DNA of 64,000 nt from Candidatus Saccharimonadota bacterium (GTDB lineage: Bacteria > Patescibacteriota > Saccharimonadia > Saccharimonadales > Saccharimonadaceae): the NCBI GenBank assembly GCA_017464135.1, contig JAFUEB010000004.1:62001-126000 (forward strand), read 5' to 3'. Below are positions 36,598 through 46,257 of the stretch, one piece after another. A program made the translations under genes and the position numbers. The notes below the pieces were generated by a model. That model was not told the DNA's origin, made no database searches, and worked only from the letters and a program-made list of their open reading frames with translations. Numbering within the stretch: position 1 is the stretch's first letter; the number at the start of each line of letters is the position of its first letter.

Positions 36598-38676
36598 ATG
36601 GCAAAAAGCTACTCAGATTATCAGCCTATCATAGATGATTTCCGCGACGATGCTTATGCGGATGCGGTGGATCGCTTATACAAAATGGCTGGTTTTACCC
36701 CGCCTGTGATTGATAAAAAAACAGACAATAAAACAGAGTGCGCAAAAGCTTTTTTAATCTGGCTTGCGATTTCTGCGTTTGGAGCTTCATCGTCGTCTGA
36801 TATAGCGCTGGGCGAAATGGCGCTCCTTGAAGGCTACTACAGCGGATTAGGAATGCAGGAGCGCAGAGTCAAATTCCTTATTGAGAGTAATTATCACACC
36901 AAGGGCAACCCTGATGGTGTAGAAAATAAGGATTTGCCGTATGATGTTCTTAGAGAAAAAGCCAAGCAATTCAACAAGACCGATACTCCAGTCTTTGAAG
37001 AAATGATTGGATTTTTCTTGACCAAGATAAAGGACAAGCCTGCTTTTTATGAGGACGCATGCGAGAAATATCTCGCAGTGCCAGCCGATGGACATAAAAT
37101 CCGGCAGGCGAAGCTGCCCGCTCCTTCATATGCAGTAAAGTATGAAAAGCCTATCAAATATCTCCCACTGCTTCCTAATTTGGATTTTGTTGGGCGTGAG
37201 GATTATCTTTCCGCTCTTAGTCGTGCGTTTATCGAAAGTGACAAGCGGTGCGTTGTTGCTCTTCAGGGTATGGATGGGATTGGGAAGACGGAGATTGCCT
37301 TACAATATGTGCATCGCCACATTGAGGAATACAGCACCATAATTTGGTTCGATGCAACGAGCACAGATACCTTAGTAACTGATTGCCAGAGGTTCCTACA
37401 AGCATACAAGCCGGATATGCCTTTGGATGCTGACGATACCGAGCAGATTGCCCTTGCTTTCTGTCAATTTGTTGAACAGCGATATAAGACTCTCTTGGTT
37501 TTTGACAATGCAGATTTTTTGCAGCGCATTCCCGGTGAAACACAGAACGCTTCTTACTTTCTCAGAAAATTCATTCCGGCTGGTAACGTCCACGCCATTA
37601 TTACGACTCACTGCGAAGGGAGCCTGCCGGGAGCCAGACCACTTGAAGTGTATCTGCCAGATTCGGAGACTGCTCTGGAGTTATTGACGAGAAAGGCCGA
37701 GAGAGAAGCAGACGAATATGCCAGCATTCTCGCTGAAAAGCTTGGCTATCTTCCGCTCGGCATTGAATACGCTGGTGCGTATATCCGAGAGATGGGCATC
37801 TCCTGTAAAGAATATCTCGATAAATGGGGCCGCGTTGGAGCAACCATTTTCGACCAGAATGACAGCATCGCCACCATCCGAGAAGTTTTTCACATTACAC
37901 TGGAAAAAGTTAAGGATATTCCGTTCGCACTTCCTTTCCTGCAGTTTTTCTCGGAACTTGGCGTTAACAGCTTACCGCTTAAAGATTTTATTAATACGGT
38001 AACCAAGATGAGCTTTCTCGCTGTGAAAGACCTTGATAGCCATCCTATATATGAGCCCGTTGATGACGGAGCAGGTATAGAATTGCTATACCGGATTATA
38101 GAGAAAAGGCCGGACGGCATGGTAGTGCTGGAAAGTCCAGATGGAGAGCAAATCATAAAAATGGAGCAGGAAGATCCACTTATTGATTACTTATCTTCGG
38201 AGAACAACCGAGACAAGCTGTTTTTTGCACTCAGAAAATATTCGCTGGTTGATTCTAATGACAATATGGTGTGCGTACACCCTCTACTTCTTGAGATAGT
38301 ATTCGATGAACTTCATCACCAGAGCAGAATGGAGTGGCTTAGTGACCACTCCTCCGCCGGGGTTCTTTACGAGACTTATACACGTGCCGGGAAAGATCAG
38401 CGGGCGAAAGAACAATTGTTCCAGATAGTTTGTCGCGGTATTGAGCAGATGGAAAAAGACGTACAGAAAATACCCAAAGCGGCAGAAGCCGCCAGAAAGA
38501 ATGGTTTCAAGCTTTTCAACATGGATTCCACTCTGCTTGCCGCAGATTCGGTTACCGAAAAAGCGGAAGCCTATGGCGACGAAATATTGGTCAGTAGATG
38601 CAAGGAATTAAAAGCGGAGCTTGAACAGATCTTGAACGATGCAAGCGATGTGATTGTAATTACAAACGGGAATTAA
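36598..38676 (+). CDS. STAND NTPase (NB-ARC type) with unknown N-terminal domain
   Basis: 692 residues. Residues 1-185 are an unrecognised, mostly helical domain. An NB-ARC-type NTPase follows: NLDFVGRED entry motif, Walker A GMDGIGKT (about 225), Walker B TLLVFDNAD (about 300) and the LGYLPLGIEYAGAY GLPL-like motif (about 390). A winged-helix-like region and helices complete the C-terminus; there is no long TPR or WD array. STAND proteins switch on by oligomerisation after sensing a trigger, and many bacterial ones are anti-phage effectors. Position next to a type I RM system supports defence, but a regulatory role is possible. AGGGA precedes the start. Confidence 0.75.
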   Translation: MAKSYSDYQPIIDDFRDDAYADAVDRLYKMAGFTPPVIDKKTDNKTECAKAFLIWLAISAFGASSSSDIALGEMALLEGYYSGLGMQERRVKFLIESNYHTKGNPDGVENKDLPYDVLREKAKQFNKTDTPVFEEMIGFFLTKIKDKPAFYEDACEKYLAVPADGHKIRQAKLPAPSYAVKYEKPIKYLPLLPNLDFVGREDYLSALSRAFIESDKRCVVALQGMDGIGKTEIALQYVHRHIEEYSTIIWFDATSTDTLVTDCQRFLQAYKPDMPLDADDTEQIALAFCQFVEQRYKTLLVFDNADFLQRIPGETQNASYFLRKFIPAGNVHAIITTHCEGSLPGARPLEVYLPDSETALELLTRKAEREADEYASILAEKLGYLPLGIEYAGAYIREMGISCKEYLDKWGRVGATIFDQNDSIATIREVFHITLEKVKDIPFALPFLQFFSELGVNSLPLKDFINTVTKMSFLAVKDLDSHPIYEPVDDGAGIELLYRIIEKRPDGMVVLESPDGEQIIKMEQEDPLIDYLSSENNRDKLFFALRKYSLVDSNDNMVCVHPLLLEIVFDELHHQSRMEWLSDHSSAGVLYETYTRAGKDQRAKEQLFQIVCRGIEQMEKDVQKIPKAAEAARKNGFKLFNMDSTLLAADSVTEKAEAYGDEILVSRCKELKAELEQILNDASDVIVITNGN

Positions 38677-38682
38677 GAAGAA

Positions 38683-38715
38683 ACGCCCTGAAGTCATTAA
38701 TAGCTATCAGGGCGT
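38683..38715. terminator. Bidirectional terminator
   Basis: 9-bp stem ACGCCCTGA/TCAGGGCGT between the STAND gene and the convergent TetR-like gene. Confidence 0.75.
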
Positions 38716-38723
38716 AGCTGTTA

Positions 38724-39353
38724 TTATTCGTCTGACGGTGGCCATTCAAAACTTAGACCGGAGCGGTAGGCAGAGTCTGCCACGATCCAGGCTTTCACTC
38801 GTCTAAATGCATCTTCCAGATGATCCTCGGAAAAATCTGACACAGACCACCATTCGAGAACGAGTTGGAACTGAAAGCAGAAGACCTCATATAGTTCATT
38901 CCAAATGTCATCCTCATCGTCCCACCAGACCGGGGAGGTGATGTAGAGGATAATGCTTCTTAGATGTGTTTCCCAAAAATGGCGGTCGTCCAGGGCGATG
39001 AGGACTTTTAGCATATAGGGCTGTTTTCTAAGGTTTTCAAGGAGAAAACGAATGACTGAATCTCGCTTGTATCTTCCCATGTTGTGCTCAATCTGTTCGA
39101 TAATCTTACTGAGCTCCTTATATATATCTGACATAATTCGATCAGCAGATTTGAAGTATAAATCCAATGTTGCCGGTGCGACATCCGATGTAGCCAGCAC
39201 ATCCTCCTTTTTTACTTGGTCCAGCTTGCCATGATGAAGGTTGATCCCTTCCAGAAGACCCTTTACAACTTTTTGCAATGTATCATTGTACAGGCCGTCC
39301 GGTTCATACAGCGTTCCGAATACCTCGTATTTTTCATTACTTTCAGTGTCCAT
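38724..39353 (-). CDS. TetR-like regulator
   Basis: 209 residues. A helix-turn-helix near residue 50-75 (DVLATSDVAPATLDLYFKSADRIMSDIYKEL) resembles TetR DNA-binding helices, and the remainder is an all-helical ligand or dimer domain. AAAGGAA precedes the start. It is divergent from a second regulator of similar shape, with palindrome copy 2 between them, as expected for autoregulation. Confidence 0.55.
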   Translation of the reverse strand: MDTESNEKYEVFGTLYEPDGLYNDTLQKVVKGLLEGINLHHGKLDQVKKEDVLATSDVAPATLDLYFKSADRIMSDIYKELSKIIEQIEHNMGRYKRDSVIRFLLENLRKQPYMLKVLIALDDRHFWETHLRSIILYITSPVWWDDEDDIWNELYEVFCFQFQLVLEWWSVSDFSEDHLEDAFRRVKAWIVADSAYRSGLSFEWPPSDE

Positions 39354-39415
39354 TTTATTCCTTTCTTACCTAATTCTACGGGGTGTTGTTCGGCACACCG
39401 GCCAGATTTGATGAA

Positions 39416-39441
39416 ATGTTGGACACACTTTCCAGCAAAAC
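39416..39441. promoter_or_regulatory. Palindrome copy 2 between TetR-like genes
   Basis: Arms TGTTGGACA and TTTCCAGCA around CAC, followed by the same AAAAC as copy 1. It lies in the 134-bp divergent intergenic region. Confidence 0.55.
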
Positions 39442-39487
39442 GAAAATCGTTATGCTTATAGCTCTGTTTTTCATCCATCATAATTAT

Positions 39488-40270
39488 ATGAAGAAACAGT
39501 TTTTTAGCGTTGAACCTACGAATAATCAGCTAATAAATATAGAGGTAGAGAGAACACGGAATCATGCATATGAGCATAGTGCTGTAGCTTTGAACCGGTT
39601 ACAGCGGGCGTATCTGGAACTGAGGGAAGAATGGGGAATCAATTATCCGCTTACGGTGCAGGACTTGTGTCGCAAATCTGGTTACCCGGTATCGTCTTTC
39701 AGTATGAATTTCTGCGGAGGAATGAAAGGGTTCTTGTCACAATCTGAGCGGGTTGTGATTGATAGATTTACGGAGGCCGTGCGAGGCCGGGAGTACCAGA
39801 AAGGTGTATATGCCGGGTTCCAATCACTGCTTCAGCCGATAAAGTTTTCTAATTACAACACCAACCGACAGAGAGGCGTGGACATAGCCCTCAGAACCGA
39901 ATTCTGCTACAAGGTTTTTGGGCTGGATTACTGGAAGCTTGTTCTAACACCTTTATTCCCGGCCATTGACGCTTACCTCGCGAGCTCCGAACCTCGTTGG
40001 ACACGAATTACCGAAGAAGCGAAGAACCACGCCTTTGATCTTTTTGCTGAAGAGCTTCACTGGATCGTAGGGTTGCTCCTCAAAGAGCATAAGAACCAGC
40101 AAAATAGTCCCGATCCATATATCCCGCTGGATGAATATGTGAATCTATTCGGCCAGTTCATCCGGACGACGGTGCTTATCCTTTTCAGCGAGGTAAATCT
40201 GAGGGATACACGGTTTGAAAATTACTTGAGCCGAAACAGCAAGAATAACAAACCCTTGGGAACAGCGTAA
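39488..40270 (+). CDS. TetR-like regulator whose last codons lie in an hsdS recombination repeat
   Basis: 260 residues from the ATG at 39488. A TetR-like helix-turn-helix (LTVQDLCRKSGYPVSSFSMNFCGGMKGFL) is near residue 65. The start at 39383 of the longer open frame is rejected because it would cover the palindrome. The final residues (NKPLGTA and TAA) are encoded inside the 24-bp inverted repeat 40248-40271, so inversion at that repeat leaves the gene intact. Regulator of the element is a likely role. Confidence 0.5.
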   Translation: MKKQFFSVEPTNNQLINIEVERTRNHAYEHSAVALNRLQRAYLELREEWGINYPLTVQDLCRKSGYPVSSFSMNFCGGMKGFLSQSERVVIDRFTEAVRGREYQKGVYAGFQSLLQPIKFSNYNTNRQRGVDIALRTEFCYKVFGLDYWKLVLTPLFPAIDAYLASSEPRWTRITEEAKNHAFDLFAEELHWIVGLLLKEHKNQQNSPDPYIPLDEYVNLFGQFIRTTVLILFSEVNLRDTRFENYLSRNSKNNKPLGTA

Positions 40271-40271
40271 G
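40248..40271 (+). repeat. hsdS recombination repeat, inverted copy (PWEQRK repeat)
   Basis: 24 bp encoding PWEQRK in the hsdS frame. It is a perfect inverted match to 42337-42360, and its 21-bp core matches 46798-46820 and 47404-47424. Confidence 0.85.
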
Positions 40272-40787
40272 TTCTCGGATATTACATATCCGTCTGGAGA
40301 AAAGAATCGAGACAACCTTCCTTACGAGAGTTACTCGATCACGAATGAAAACGGATTTGTGCCACAGGATGAGAAGTTTGAGAACGGTGGAACGATGCGA
40401 GATGCTGACAAAAGGATGTATTACATTGTCTCTCCGCAGTCATTTGCATACAATCCGGCAAGAATCAATGTAGGCTCAATCGGATACCAAAACACCTCAA
40501 AAAACGTGATTGTAAGCTCACTTTATGAAGTTTTTAAGACTATAGAAGATGTTGACGATCGCTTTCTCTGGCACTGGTTCAAGTCGGATGATTTCCAGAA
40601 ACTCATTGTTCAGTTACAAGAGGGTGGTGTCCGTCTATACTTCTACTATGATAAGCTCTGCATGGGGACAATTGCTTTACCGTCCTTGGCCGAACAGCAT
40701 CGTATAGGTGCATATCTGGATAAACTTGACAACCTTATCACCCTTCATCAGCGTAAGCAGGGAATCATTAATTCAATCCAGCCATAG
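40250..40787 (+). pseudogene. Silent hsdS half-gene (one target-recognition domain)
   Basis: An open frame begins at NPWEQRKFSDI and runs through a full target-recognition domain to LDKLDNLITLHQRKQGIINSIQP. It has no start codon, ribosome-binding site or N-terminal half. It is oriented opposite to both intact hsdS genes and bounded by the two inverted hsdS repeats, so it is a donor cassette for DNA inversion. The 142-residue open frame from 40359 is only part of it. Confidence 0.85.
40728..40757 (+). repeat. hsdS recombination repeat, inverted copy (LITLHQRK repeat)
   Basis: 30 bp, perfect inverted match to 46312-46341 and 46915-46944, two mismatches to 41833-41862 and 42454-42483. It encodes the conserved helix start DNLITLHQRK of HsdS. 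Confidence 0.85.
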
Positions 40788-41700
40788 AACGCATTACGAT
40801 ATCAATATCCTGATTTTCCAATTCTTGAATGATATGCAGATAGGTCTTTTGGGTGGTGGTCATGCTGGCATGTCCCAACCGTCTTGCTACACTGGCGATT
40901 GATACGCCCGCGAACAGCAACAGGGAAGCATGCGTATGACGAAGCCCGTGAACCGAAATAACCGGGAGCCCCATTTTTGAACAGTAACGTTCAAGTACCC
41001 CATTAACAGTAGAATTGTAGATGTCCTGATTGTCACAAACGAAAATAGGCTTGTCTTTGGGGAGACCGCGCACCAGTTCAGAGAACTGGATGACCGTCTG
41101 CCAGTCGATTTGGATTTTACGCACTGAAGACTTGTTTTTGGTCGGAAGAAAACCGCCATTACCTTTATAATCCCACGTCTTGCTGATAGAGAGCGTTTGA
41201 TGGGCAAAATCGAAATCATCCGGCGTCAGAGCAAGCGCCTCTGAAAACCGCATACCGGTTTTAGCTACCAGAAGAATGAAATAATCCCAGTTCACGGTAT
41301 CCTTCAGGTTCAGGCCAGAGAGAAGCGTATGAAGCTCATACTGATTCAGATACTTGATTTTTTTGGGGGCAGGAGTTTTTCCTTTAATAATTGCTTTTCT
41401 CGTAGGATCGCGCTCGATGAGTCCTTCATCCACAGCATCGAGAATTGCGCCCTTGATAAGATGGTGAAAATCCATCGTAGTCTGCCGCTCATGCGTCTCG
41501 GCGTACTGGTTGATGATTTCCTGATAGTGAATCCGATCCAGATCACCGAGTTTGAGATCCGGAGCAAGCTTACACAGCCAGGAATGTGCCATGTTATATT
41601 TGCTGAGTGTTATTGGCCTGATAGCCCCTTCTTTGTAGACTTTAACCCATTCCGCATAAAAATCACAGAACAGGTCGTCTGACGACTGCTTTTTTGACAT
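40768..41700 (-). CDS. Tyrosine recombinase, probable hsdS invertase
   Basis: 310 residues, XerC/phage-integrase type: SAM-like N-terminal domain, then the catalytic residues in GMRFSEALAL (first Arg), VHGLRHTHASLLL (HxxR), RRLGHASMTTTQKTYLH (His and nucleophile Tyr). The ATG at 41700 follows GGAGG; the frame to 41733 is longer without support. It lies between the silent cassette and an hsdS gene, within the segment it would invert, a standard layout for phase-variable type I systems. Confidence 0.9.
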   Translation of the reverse strand: MSKKQSSDDLFCDFYAEWVKVYKEGAIRPITLSKYNMAHSWLCKLAPDLKLGDLDRIHYQEIINQYAETHERQTTMDFHHLIKGAILDAVDEGLIERDPTRKAIIKGKTPAPKKIKYLNQYELHTLLSGLNLKDTVNWDYFILLVAKTGMRFSEALALTPDDFDFAHQTLSISKTWDYKGNGGFLPTKNKSSVRKIQIDWQTVIQFSELVRGLPKDKPIFVCDNQDIYNSTVNGVLERYCSKMGLPVISVHGLRHTHASLLLFAGVSIASVARRLGHASMTTTQKTYLHIIQELENQDIDIVMRSMAGLN

Positions 41701-41778
41701 TTTGTATTGTCCTCCTTGCAACAAAAAATACACCGCTTCTCTTGGATCTCAAAACATGAGCAAAATGGCGGGGCTCAA

Positions 41779-43041
41779 TTATACAAGCATCTTTTGCAGC
41801 AGGGAATTCTTTAATTTTTGAAGCATTTCGTACTTACGCTGATGAAGGGTGATAAGATCGTCAATCTGGCGCAAGAAATCGCCGATCTTTTTCTGTTCTG
41901 AATATTCCGGCATGAGAAATGAGTATTCACCATACTCCTGTGCGTTTACGCCCGGTTGTCCTGAACGCTGAGAAGTGATTTGAATATACTTCTCATACTG
42001 CGATGTAAGGGTATTCTGAAATATAAACTCTGCACAGTATTCAGGTTTAATTCTCGCCCTAATAAGGAATCCTGCAAAGTATACAAGACCGTCGGTTCCC
42101 CTGTAAATAAAGGATTTCCCGACACTTGCACCTGTTCTGGCAAAGAGTACGTCTCCTTCATTAAGCTGGTAATTGCCCGCTATAGAAAGATTCGTATCAG
42201 GAGAAGTCAGATCATCCTCCTTGAAAGCACGAGAGGAATCGTCTATATCTGTGATGCGAAGATATTTATTCGTTCCATCGAATTCTTTTGCAGCCGCATT
42301 TAGACCATACTCGAATGAAGAAGCAACATCCTTCAGCTTACGCTGTTCCCAAGGGTTTGTGAAACCGGCAAAACGGATTTCCGGAACATTGCTTCCATCA
42401 CATGGAAACATTTTTTCAAGCATAGACTTTTTGATGTTTTTCAGCCGTTCATGCTTACGCCGATGAAAGGTGATAAGGTTGTCGAGATTCTCAAATATTG
42501 CTCCTAATTCATTCTGCTCTTCTAACGAAGGAGACATAAAGGTAAGCTCTTTCAGCTTTTCCTGAGACATAGTGGGAACACTGCTTCCACCTGTGATGTC
42601 TCGAACCTGCTTCATAAACGCATCGGTCCTGATGGCTAAGAATGTAAAATAGCCATCTGTTCCTTTAAGCGGCGTCAATAACGCAAACTGAGGGTTAATC
42701 GTTGCTTTTTCCTTTAGTTCCCGCACAAAACCTACTTTTCCAATAGAAGCGGTCTTAGTAAATAGAATGTCTCCAGGTTGAACTTTTATCTCTGGAGACT
42801 CTTCATATTTCATCCAAGAGATGTATTTATTATCTGTTTGAGACACATTTCCTGTTTCATCAATATCTGCGGGGCTGAAAGTAATTGCGCCATTTCCTTC
42901 TTCGACCAAGTCTGCTTGTGTATACCCTCTAAAGCCAATTCTGCCTCGCAGAGATACTGTATCTCCCAGCTCACGCTCTTCCCACTCATCAGAAAACCCT
43001 CTAAACCGTATTTCTGGAACTAAAGTTTGAGGGCCTGCCAT
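41779..43041 (-). CDS. hsdS: Type I restriction specificity subunit HsdS (distal copy)
   Basis: 420 residues with two target-recognition domains. The first begins PEIRFRGFSDEWEERELGD and ends DNLITFHRRK; the second begins PEIRFAGFTNPWEQRKL and ends DDLITLHQRK. The central repeat is nearly identical to that of the other hsdS, but both TRDs differ, so sequence specificity differs. TATAAT lies 9 nt before the ATG on this strand, so it has its own promoter. The second TRD can be swapped with the silent cassette by inversion between 40248-40271 and 42337-42360. Confidence 0.92.
   Translation of the reverse strand: MAGPQTLVPEIRFRGFSDEWEERELGDTVSLRGRIGFRGYTQADLVEEGNGAITFSPADIDETGNVSQTDNKYISWMKYEESPEIKVQPGDILFTKTASIGKVGFVRELKEKATINPQFALLTPLKGTDGYFTFLAIRTDAFMKQVRDITGGSSVPTMSQEKLKELTFMSPSLEEQNELGAIFENLDNLITFHRRKHERLKNIKKSMLEKMFPCDGSNVPEIRFAGFTNPWEQRKLKDVASSFEYGLNAAAKEFDGTNKYLRITDIDDSSRAFKEDDLTSPDTNLSIAGNYQLNEGDVLFARTGASVGKSFIYRGTDGLVYFAGFLIRARIKPEYCAEFIFQNTLTSQYEKYIQITSQRSGQPGVNAQEYGEYSFLMPEYSEQKKIGDFLRQIDDLITLHQRKYEMLQKLKNSLLQKMLV
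42337..42360 (-). repeat. hsdS recombination repeat (PWEQRK copy in distal hsdS)
   Basis: Perfect 24-bp inverted partner of 40248-40271 at the start of TRD2. Confidence 0.85.
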
Positions 43042-43050
43042 ATGCTATCA

Positions 43051-43056
43051 ATTATA
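43051..43056 (-). promoter_or_regulatory. -10 box of distal hsdS
   Basis: TATAAT on the minus strand, 9 nt before the ATG; it is embedded in a TATGCTAT/ATAGCATA inverted repeat. Confidence 0.5.
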
Positions 43057-43089
43057 GCATACAGCAAGCCCTCATTTCGTTTTTTGATC

Positions 43090-46000
43090 TTAGTCGGTGT
43101 CATGTCCACCGCTCAGGATAAATTTGCGGAGCGCGGTATCGACCTTTGCTGGTACGCGGAATGGTTTTATCGTCTGTCCTTCGATCTTTTCAAAATATGC
43201 TTTGGCGACGTCTTTGTCTACCGTAGCTTTCAGCCGATCAAAGAGGCCGAATTCATTGATGTTACCGGCGGTCACGTGCCGGTCCATGAATGTACGCAAG
43301 AAAGTCTCGTCCACGCCAATCGCGGAGGCGAACTTATGAATTCTATCATTTTGTGCTTCGGTCTGATATTGATTGATGTAATCGATGAGCGTTTTATCCT
43401 CCTCGACAATGATGTTTCCTTGCTGAACATCCGTGAGGAAAATCTTTGCATACTTCTGTTGTTCCTGTGTAAGCACAGCAAATGACTTATGGAGCTCCTT
43501 CAAAGCGGCGGTAGTCTCGACGCCGTCCTGAAGCTGTTTGAGATACTTGCGGAAGCGGGACTCCATATAATCATGATCGATCTTGCCCGTGTTGATTTCA
43601 GTCAGATGCGGATCAATCTCATAAGGAAGGTCGCCACCACCCGGTGTCGGGCCAGGCCCTGGCGCAAAGAGCTCTTTGTACCTCAGCGCAAGTGTCAGAT
43701 AAGTGGTTTCATCCAGCGCGACTTTTATCTTCTTTGTCTTTCCGCTTTCTGTATCCACCTTGTATTCGAGCTTATTCCAGGTAAAGCCTTGGATTATCGC
43801 AGATTCCAGATATGCATTAAAGACCTTGAACAGCTTTGCGAACTTGCCTCTAGCCGCTAAATCATCAGGCAGTTTCTCAAAGCCTGTGATCCCAGCGGAG
43901 GTAAACAGCGAATCAATCTCCGCGAATATTTCATTCAGCTTATCCAGATTATCGCCAAGCTTGCTTACGAATACACCATAGGTGCGCTCGCCGGAATAGA
44001 GCTTGAACGCATCCTCTACATTGCGTTTCATGGTGTGAGGCTTGCGATAGTAACGGATGATACCGAATGGCTTTTCAGCAGGATTAAACAGACGGTTGGT
44101 ACGGGAGAACGCTTGGATTAGTCCTTCGTAGCGCAGAACCTTGTCCAAATAGAGCGTGTTAACCCATTTGGAGTCAAAGCCGGTAAGCATCTGATCCACT
44201 ACGATGAGAAGATCGATCTGCTTTTCCGGATGGCTTGCAATATCTGTATATGGCTTTTTATGCGCTAAGCGGAGAGAGACATCTTTTTTGTAGGCTGCGA
44301 AGGTTGGGATAGTATATTCTACGCCGTATCTTTCGTTATAATCCTTGAGGAGTTCCAGAAGTCCGTCTTCCTTAAAAATAGCACCAGCGGTGTTATCTAC
44401 GTTCGGGTCAAACAATGGAGTGACTTTTAGTTCTGGAGCATCAGTCTTAAAGAGACGATAATACTGGATAGCCTCCGGTATACTGCTGGTAGCAAAGATA
44501 GCATGGAATTTGCCGTTGCGACTGAGCCTGATCCAGTTTGAGCGAATATCTTCGATCACGACTTTGCGGTGTTCATCGCGGTCATATTGAGCTGCAGAGA
44601 GATAATCCTCAATTCCGTGGACATATTTTCCATCGTTACCGATGTAGCCAGCCATAGGGACGATGGAGGAATCCATGTATTCATAATAAATCTTCTGTTT
44701 CTTTGGGCTTGTGAACACATCCGACACGGACTCAGCTTTAGCCTTGTCGAGAGCGACAGCTTCGCGCACGTCTTGATCCTTATAGGTCATCACCATGGTA
44801 GGATCAAAGCCGAGGACGTTTTTATCACGAATACCATCCGCGATGGAGTAACGATGAAGCTCATTGCCGAAGACATCGGTGGTGGTGTTCATCTTCTTTT
44901 TGTTCTCATCGTGGATCGGGGTGCCGGTAAAGCCGAAGAACATGGCGTTCGGGAAAGTGTTCTTGATGTTCATGATCATTTCGCCGAACGTATCACGATG
45001 GCACTCGTCCACTATAAACACCACGCGCTTGCGGTTGATAAGCTCGATATCCTTAGCCTTATAACCACCCTCCTCCATGATGCGGCTCATTTTCTGAATG
45101 GATGTGACAATAAGAGTGTTTGCCGGGTCCGGGCTTTTCAATTTTGTCACCAGAACGCCGGTATTCTCGGTGGCCTGTACAGAATCTGAATCGTCAGCGA
45201 ATCCACGGTATTCCTGCAATGACTGTGTGCCGAGCTCAATGCGGTCCATGAGAAATACGACTTTGTCCGCATCGCCAGAATTAGCGATAAGCTGCGCGGA
45301 TTTGAAGCTGGTCATGGTCTTGCCGGAGCCGGTTGTGTGCCAGATGAAGCCTCCACGCTGGCCGGGTTCGGACCATCTGCGCTTGGCCACAGCTTGGGAA
45401 ATAGCGGAGGCGGCATAGTACTGGTAGCTTCGCATGACTTTCAGGGTCGCGTCCGTGTCATCCGCAACGGTATAGAAGCCGATCATCTGATGGGCCATCG
45501 GGATAGAAAGCAGATCAGTGGCGATTTTCTCCCAATCATTGATTGGCTCGTTGTTGAAGTCTGCCCAATGGAAATAGTAATCCGAGTTGAACTTTCCGTC
45601 TGGACCGGGGTTTGCGAAATACAGCGTTTCTTCCGGCGTCATGGCAACGAAGATCTGAACGAGCGCAAACAAGCCGGTAAATACGCCCTCGTGAGAATAC
45701 TTCTCAATCTGATAGCATGCTTGGCTGATCGGAATACCGCTCTTTTTAAGCTCCACATGGATGACAGGCATGCCGTTAATCAGAAGCGTGAAATCGCCAC
45801 GACGGGAGTTCAGGAGCTTGTTTTTGGCAGGGAAAACCGGCTGCTCCGCAATCTGATAACGGCTCTGGCCACCGGCGATCTCTTGACGGTCATAGATTTT
45901 CAGACTGATTTCATGACCAAAATGCAGGGTATCTGCGGGATTGTCTCTCTTTATTGTGACGGTTTTCCCGTTAATGAAGCCGTTGAGCCGAACCGGAGTG

Positions 46001-46239
46001 CGGAGATTCTTGATCTGCTCCAGAATCTGCTGCATTTCGCCGTCGGTAAGCGGAGCATCGTTCAGACGATCAATGCTATTGTTGTTCTCAAATAAGATAT
46101 CTGCCCAGTTTTGGATGAGTTCTTTTTCGGTTTTGTAACGCAGAATCTCCGGCTGTCCGGTGGAGTGATTAACCCATCCGGCATTGGCCAGCCTCTGGAT
46201 CAAAGCGTTTTCAAATTCCTGTTCTGTATTGAATACCAT
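43090..46239 (-). CDS. hsdR: Type I restriction endonuclease subunit HsdR
   Basis: 1049 residues. The nuclease domain has GDFTLLINGMPVIHVELKKSG (D...ExK, near residue 150). SF2 motor motifs are HTTGSGKT (near 300), VDECHR (DEAH-like) and a later FSRTNRL motif VI. It cuts DNA after ATP-driven translocation when the HsdM/HsdS complex finds an unmodified site. AAAGGATAGGA precedes the start. No frameshift is seen. It lies between the two hsdS genes. Confidence 0.95.
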   Translation of the reverse strand: MVFNTEQEFENALIQRLANAGWVNHSTGQPEILRYKTEKELIQNWADILFENNNSIDRLNDAPLTDGEMQQILEQIKNLRTPVRLNGFINGKTVTIKRDNPADTLHFGHEISLKIYDRQEIAGGQSRYQIAEQPVFPAKNKLLNSRRGDFTLLINGMPVIHVELKKSGIPISQACYQIEKYSHEGVFTGLFALVQIFVAMTPEETLYFANPGPDGKFNSDYYFHWADFNNEPINDWEKIATDLLSIPMAHQMIGFYTVADDTDATLKVMRSYQYYAASAISQAVAKRRWSEPGQRGGFIWHTTGSGKTMTSFKSAQLIANSGDADKVVFLMDRIELGTQSLQEYRGFADDSDSVQATENTGVLVTKLKSPDPANTLIVTSIQKMSRIMEEGGYKAKDIELINRKRVVFIVDECHRDTFGEMIMNIKNTFPNAMFFGFTGTPIHDENKKKMNTTTDVFGNELHRYSIADGIRDKNVLGFDPTMVMTYKDQDVREAVALDKAKAESVSDVFTSPKKQKIYYEYMDSSIVPMAGYIGNDGKYVHGIEDYLSAAQYDRDEHRKVVIEDIRSNWIRLSRNGKFHAIFATSSIPEAIQYYRLFKTDAPELKVTPLFDPNVDNTAGAIFKEDGLLELLKDYNERYGVEYTIPTFAAYKKDVSLRLAHKKPYTDIASHPEKQIDLLIVVDQMLTGFDSKWVNTLYLDKVLRYEGLIQAFSRTNRLFNPAEKPFGIIRYYRKPHTMKRNVEDAFKLYSGERTYGVFVSKLGDNLDKLNEIFAEIDSLFTSAGITGFEKLPDDLAARGKFAKLFKVFNAYLESAIIQGFTWNKLEYKVDTESGKTKKIKVALDETTYLTLALRYKELFAPGPGPTPGGGDLPYEIDPHLTEINTGKIDHDYMESRFRKYLKQLQDGVETTAALKELHKSFAVLTQEQQKYAKIFLTDVQQGNIIVEEDKTLIDYINQYQTEAQNDRIHKFASAIGVDETFLRTFMDRHVTAGNINEFGLFDRLKATVDKDVAKAYFEKIEGQTIKPFRVPAKVDTALRKFILSGGHDTD

Positions 46240-46257
46240 ATAAATCCTATCCTTTTA

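Noticed and set aside
44569-45189. 206-residue plus-strand frame within hsdR, and similar long antisense frames (9167-9700, 11391-11927, 45337-46095)
   Set aside because: They mirror the codon pattern of the real genes on the opposite strand and lack ribosome-binding sites.
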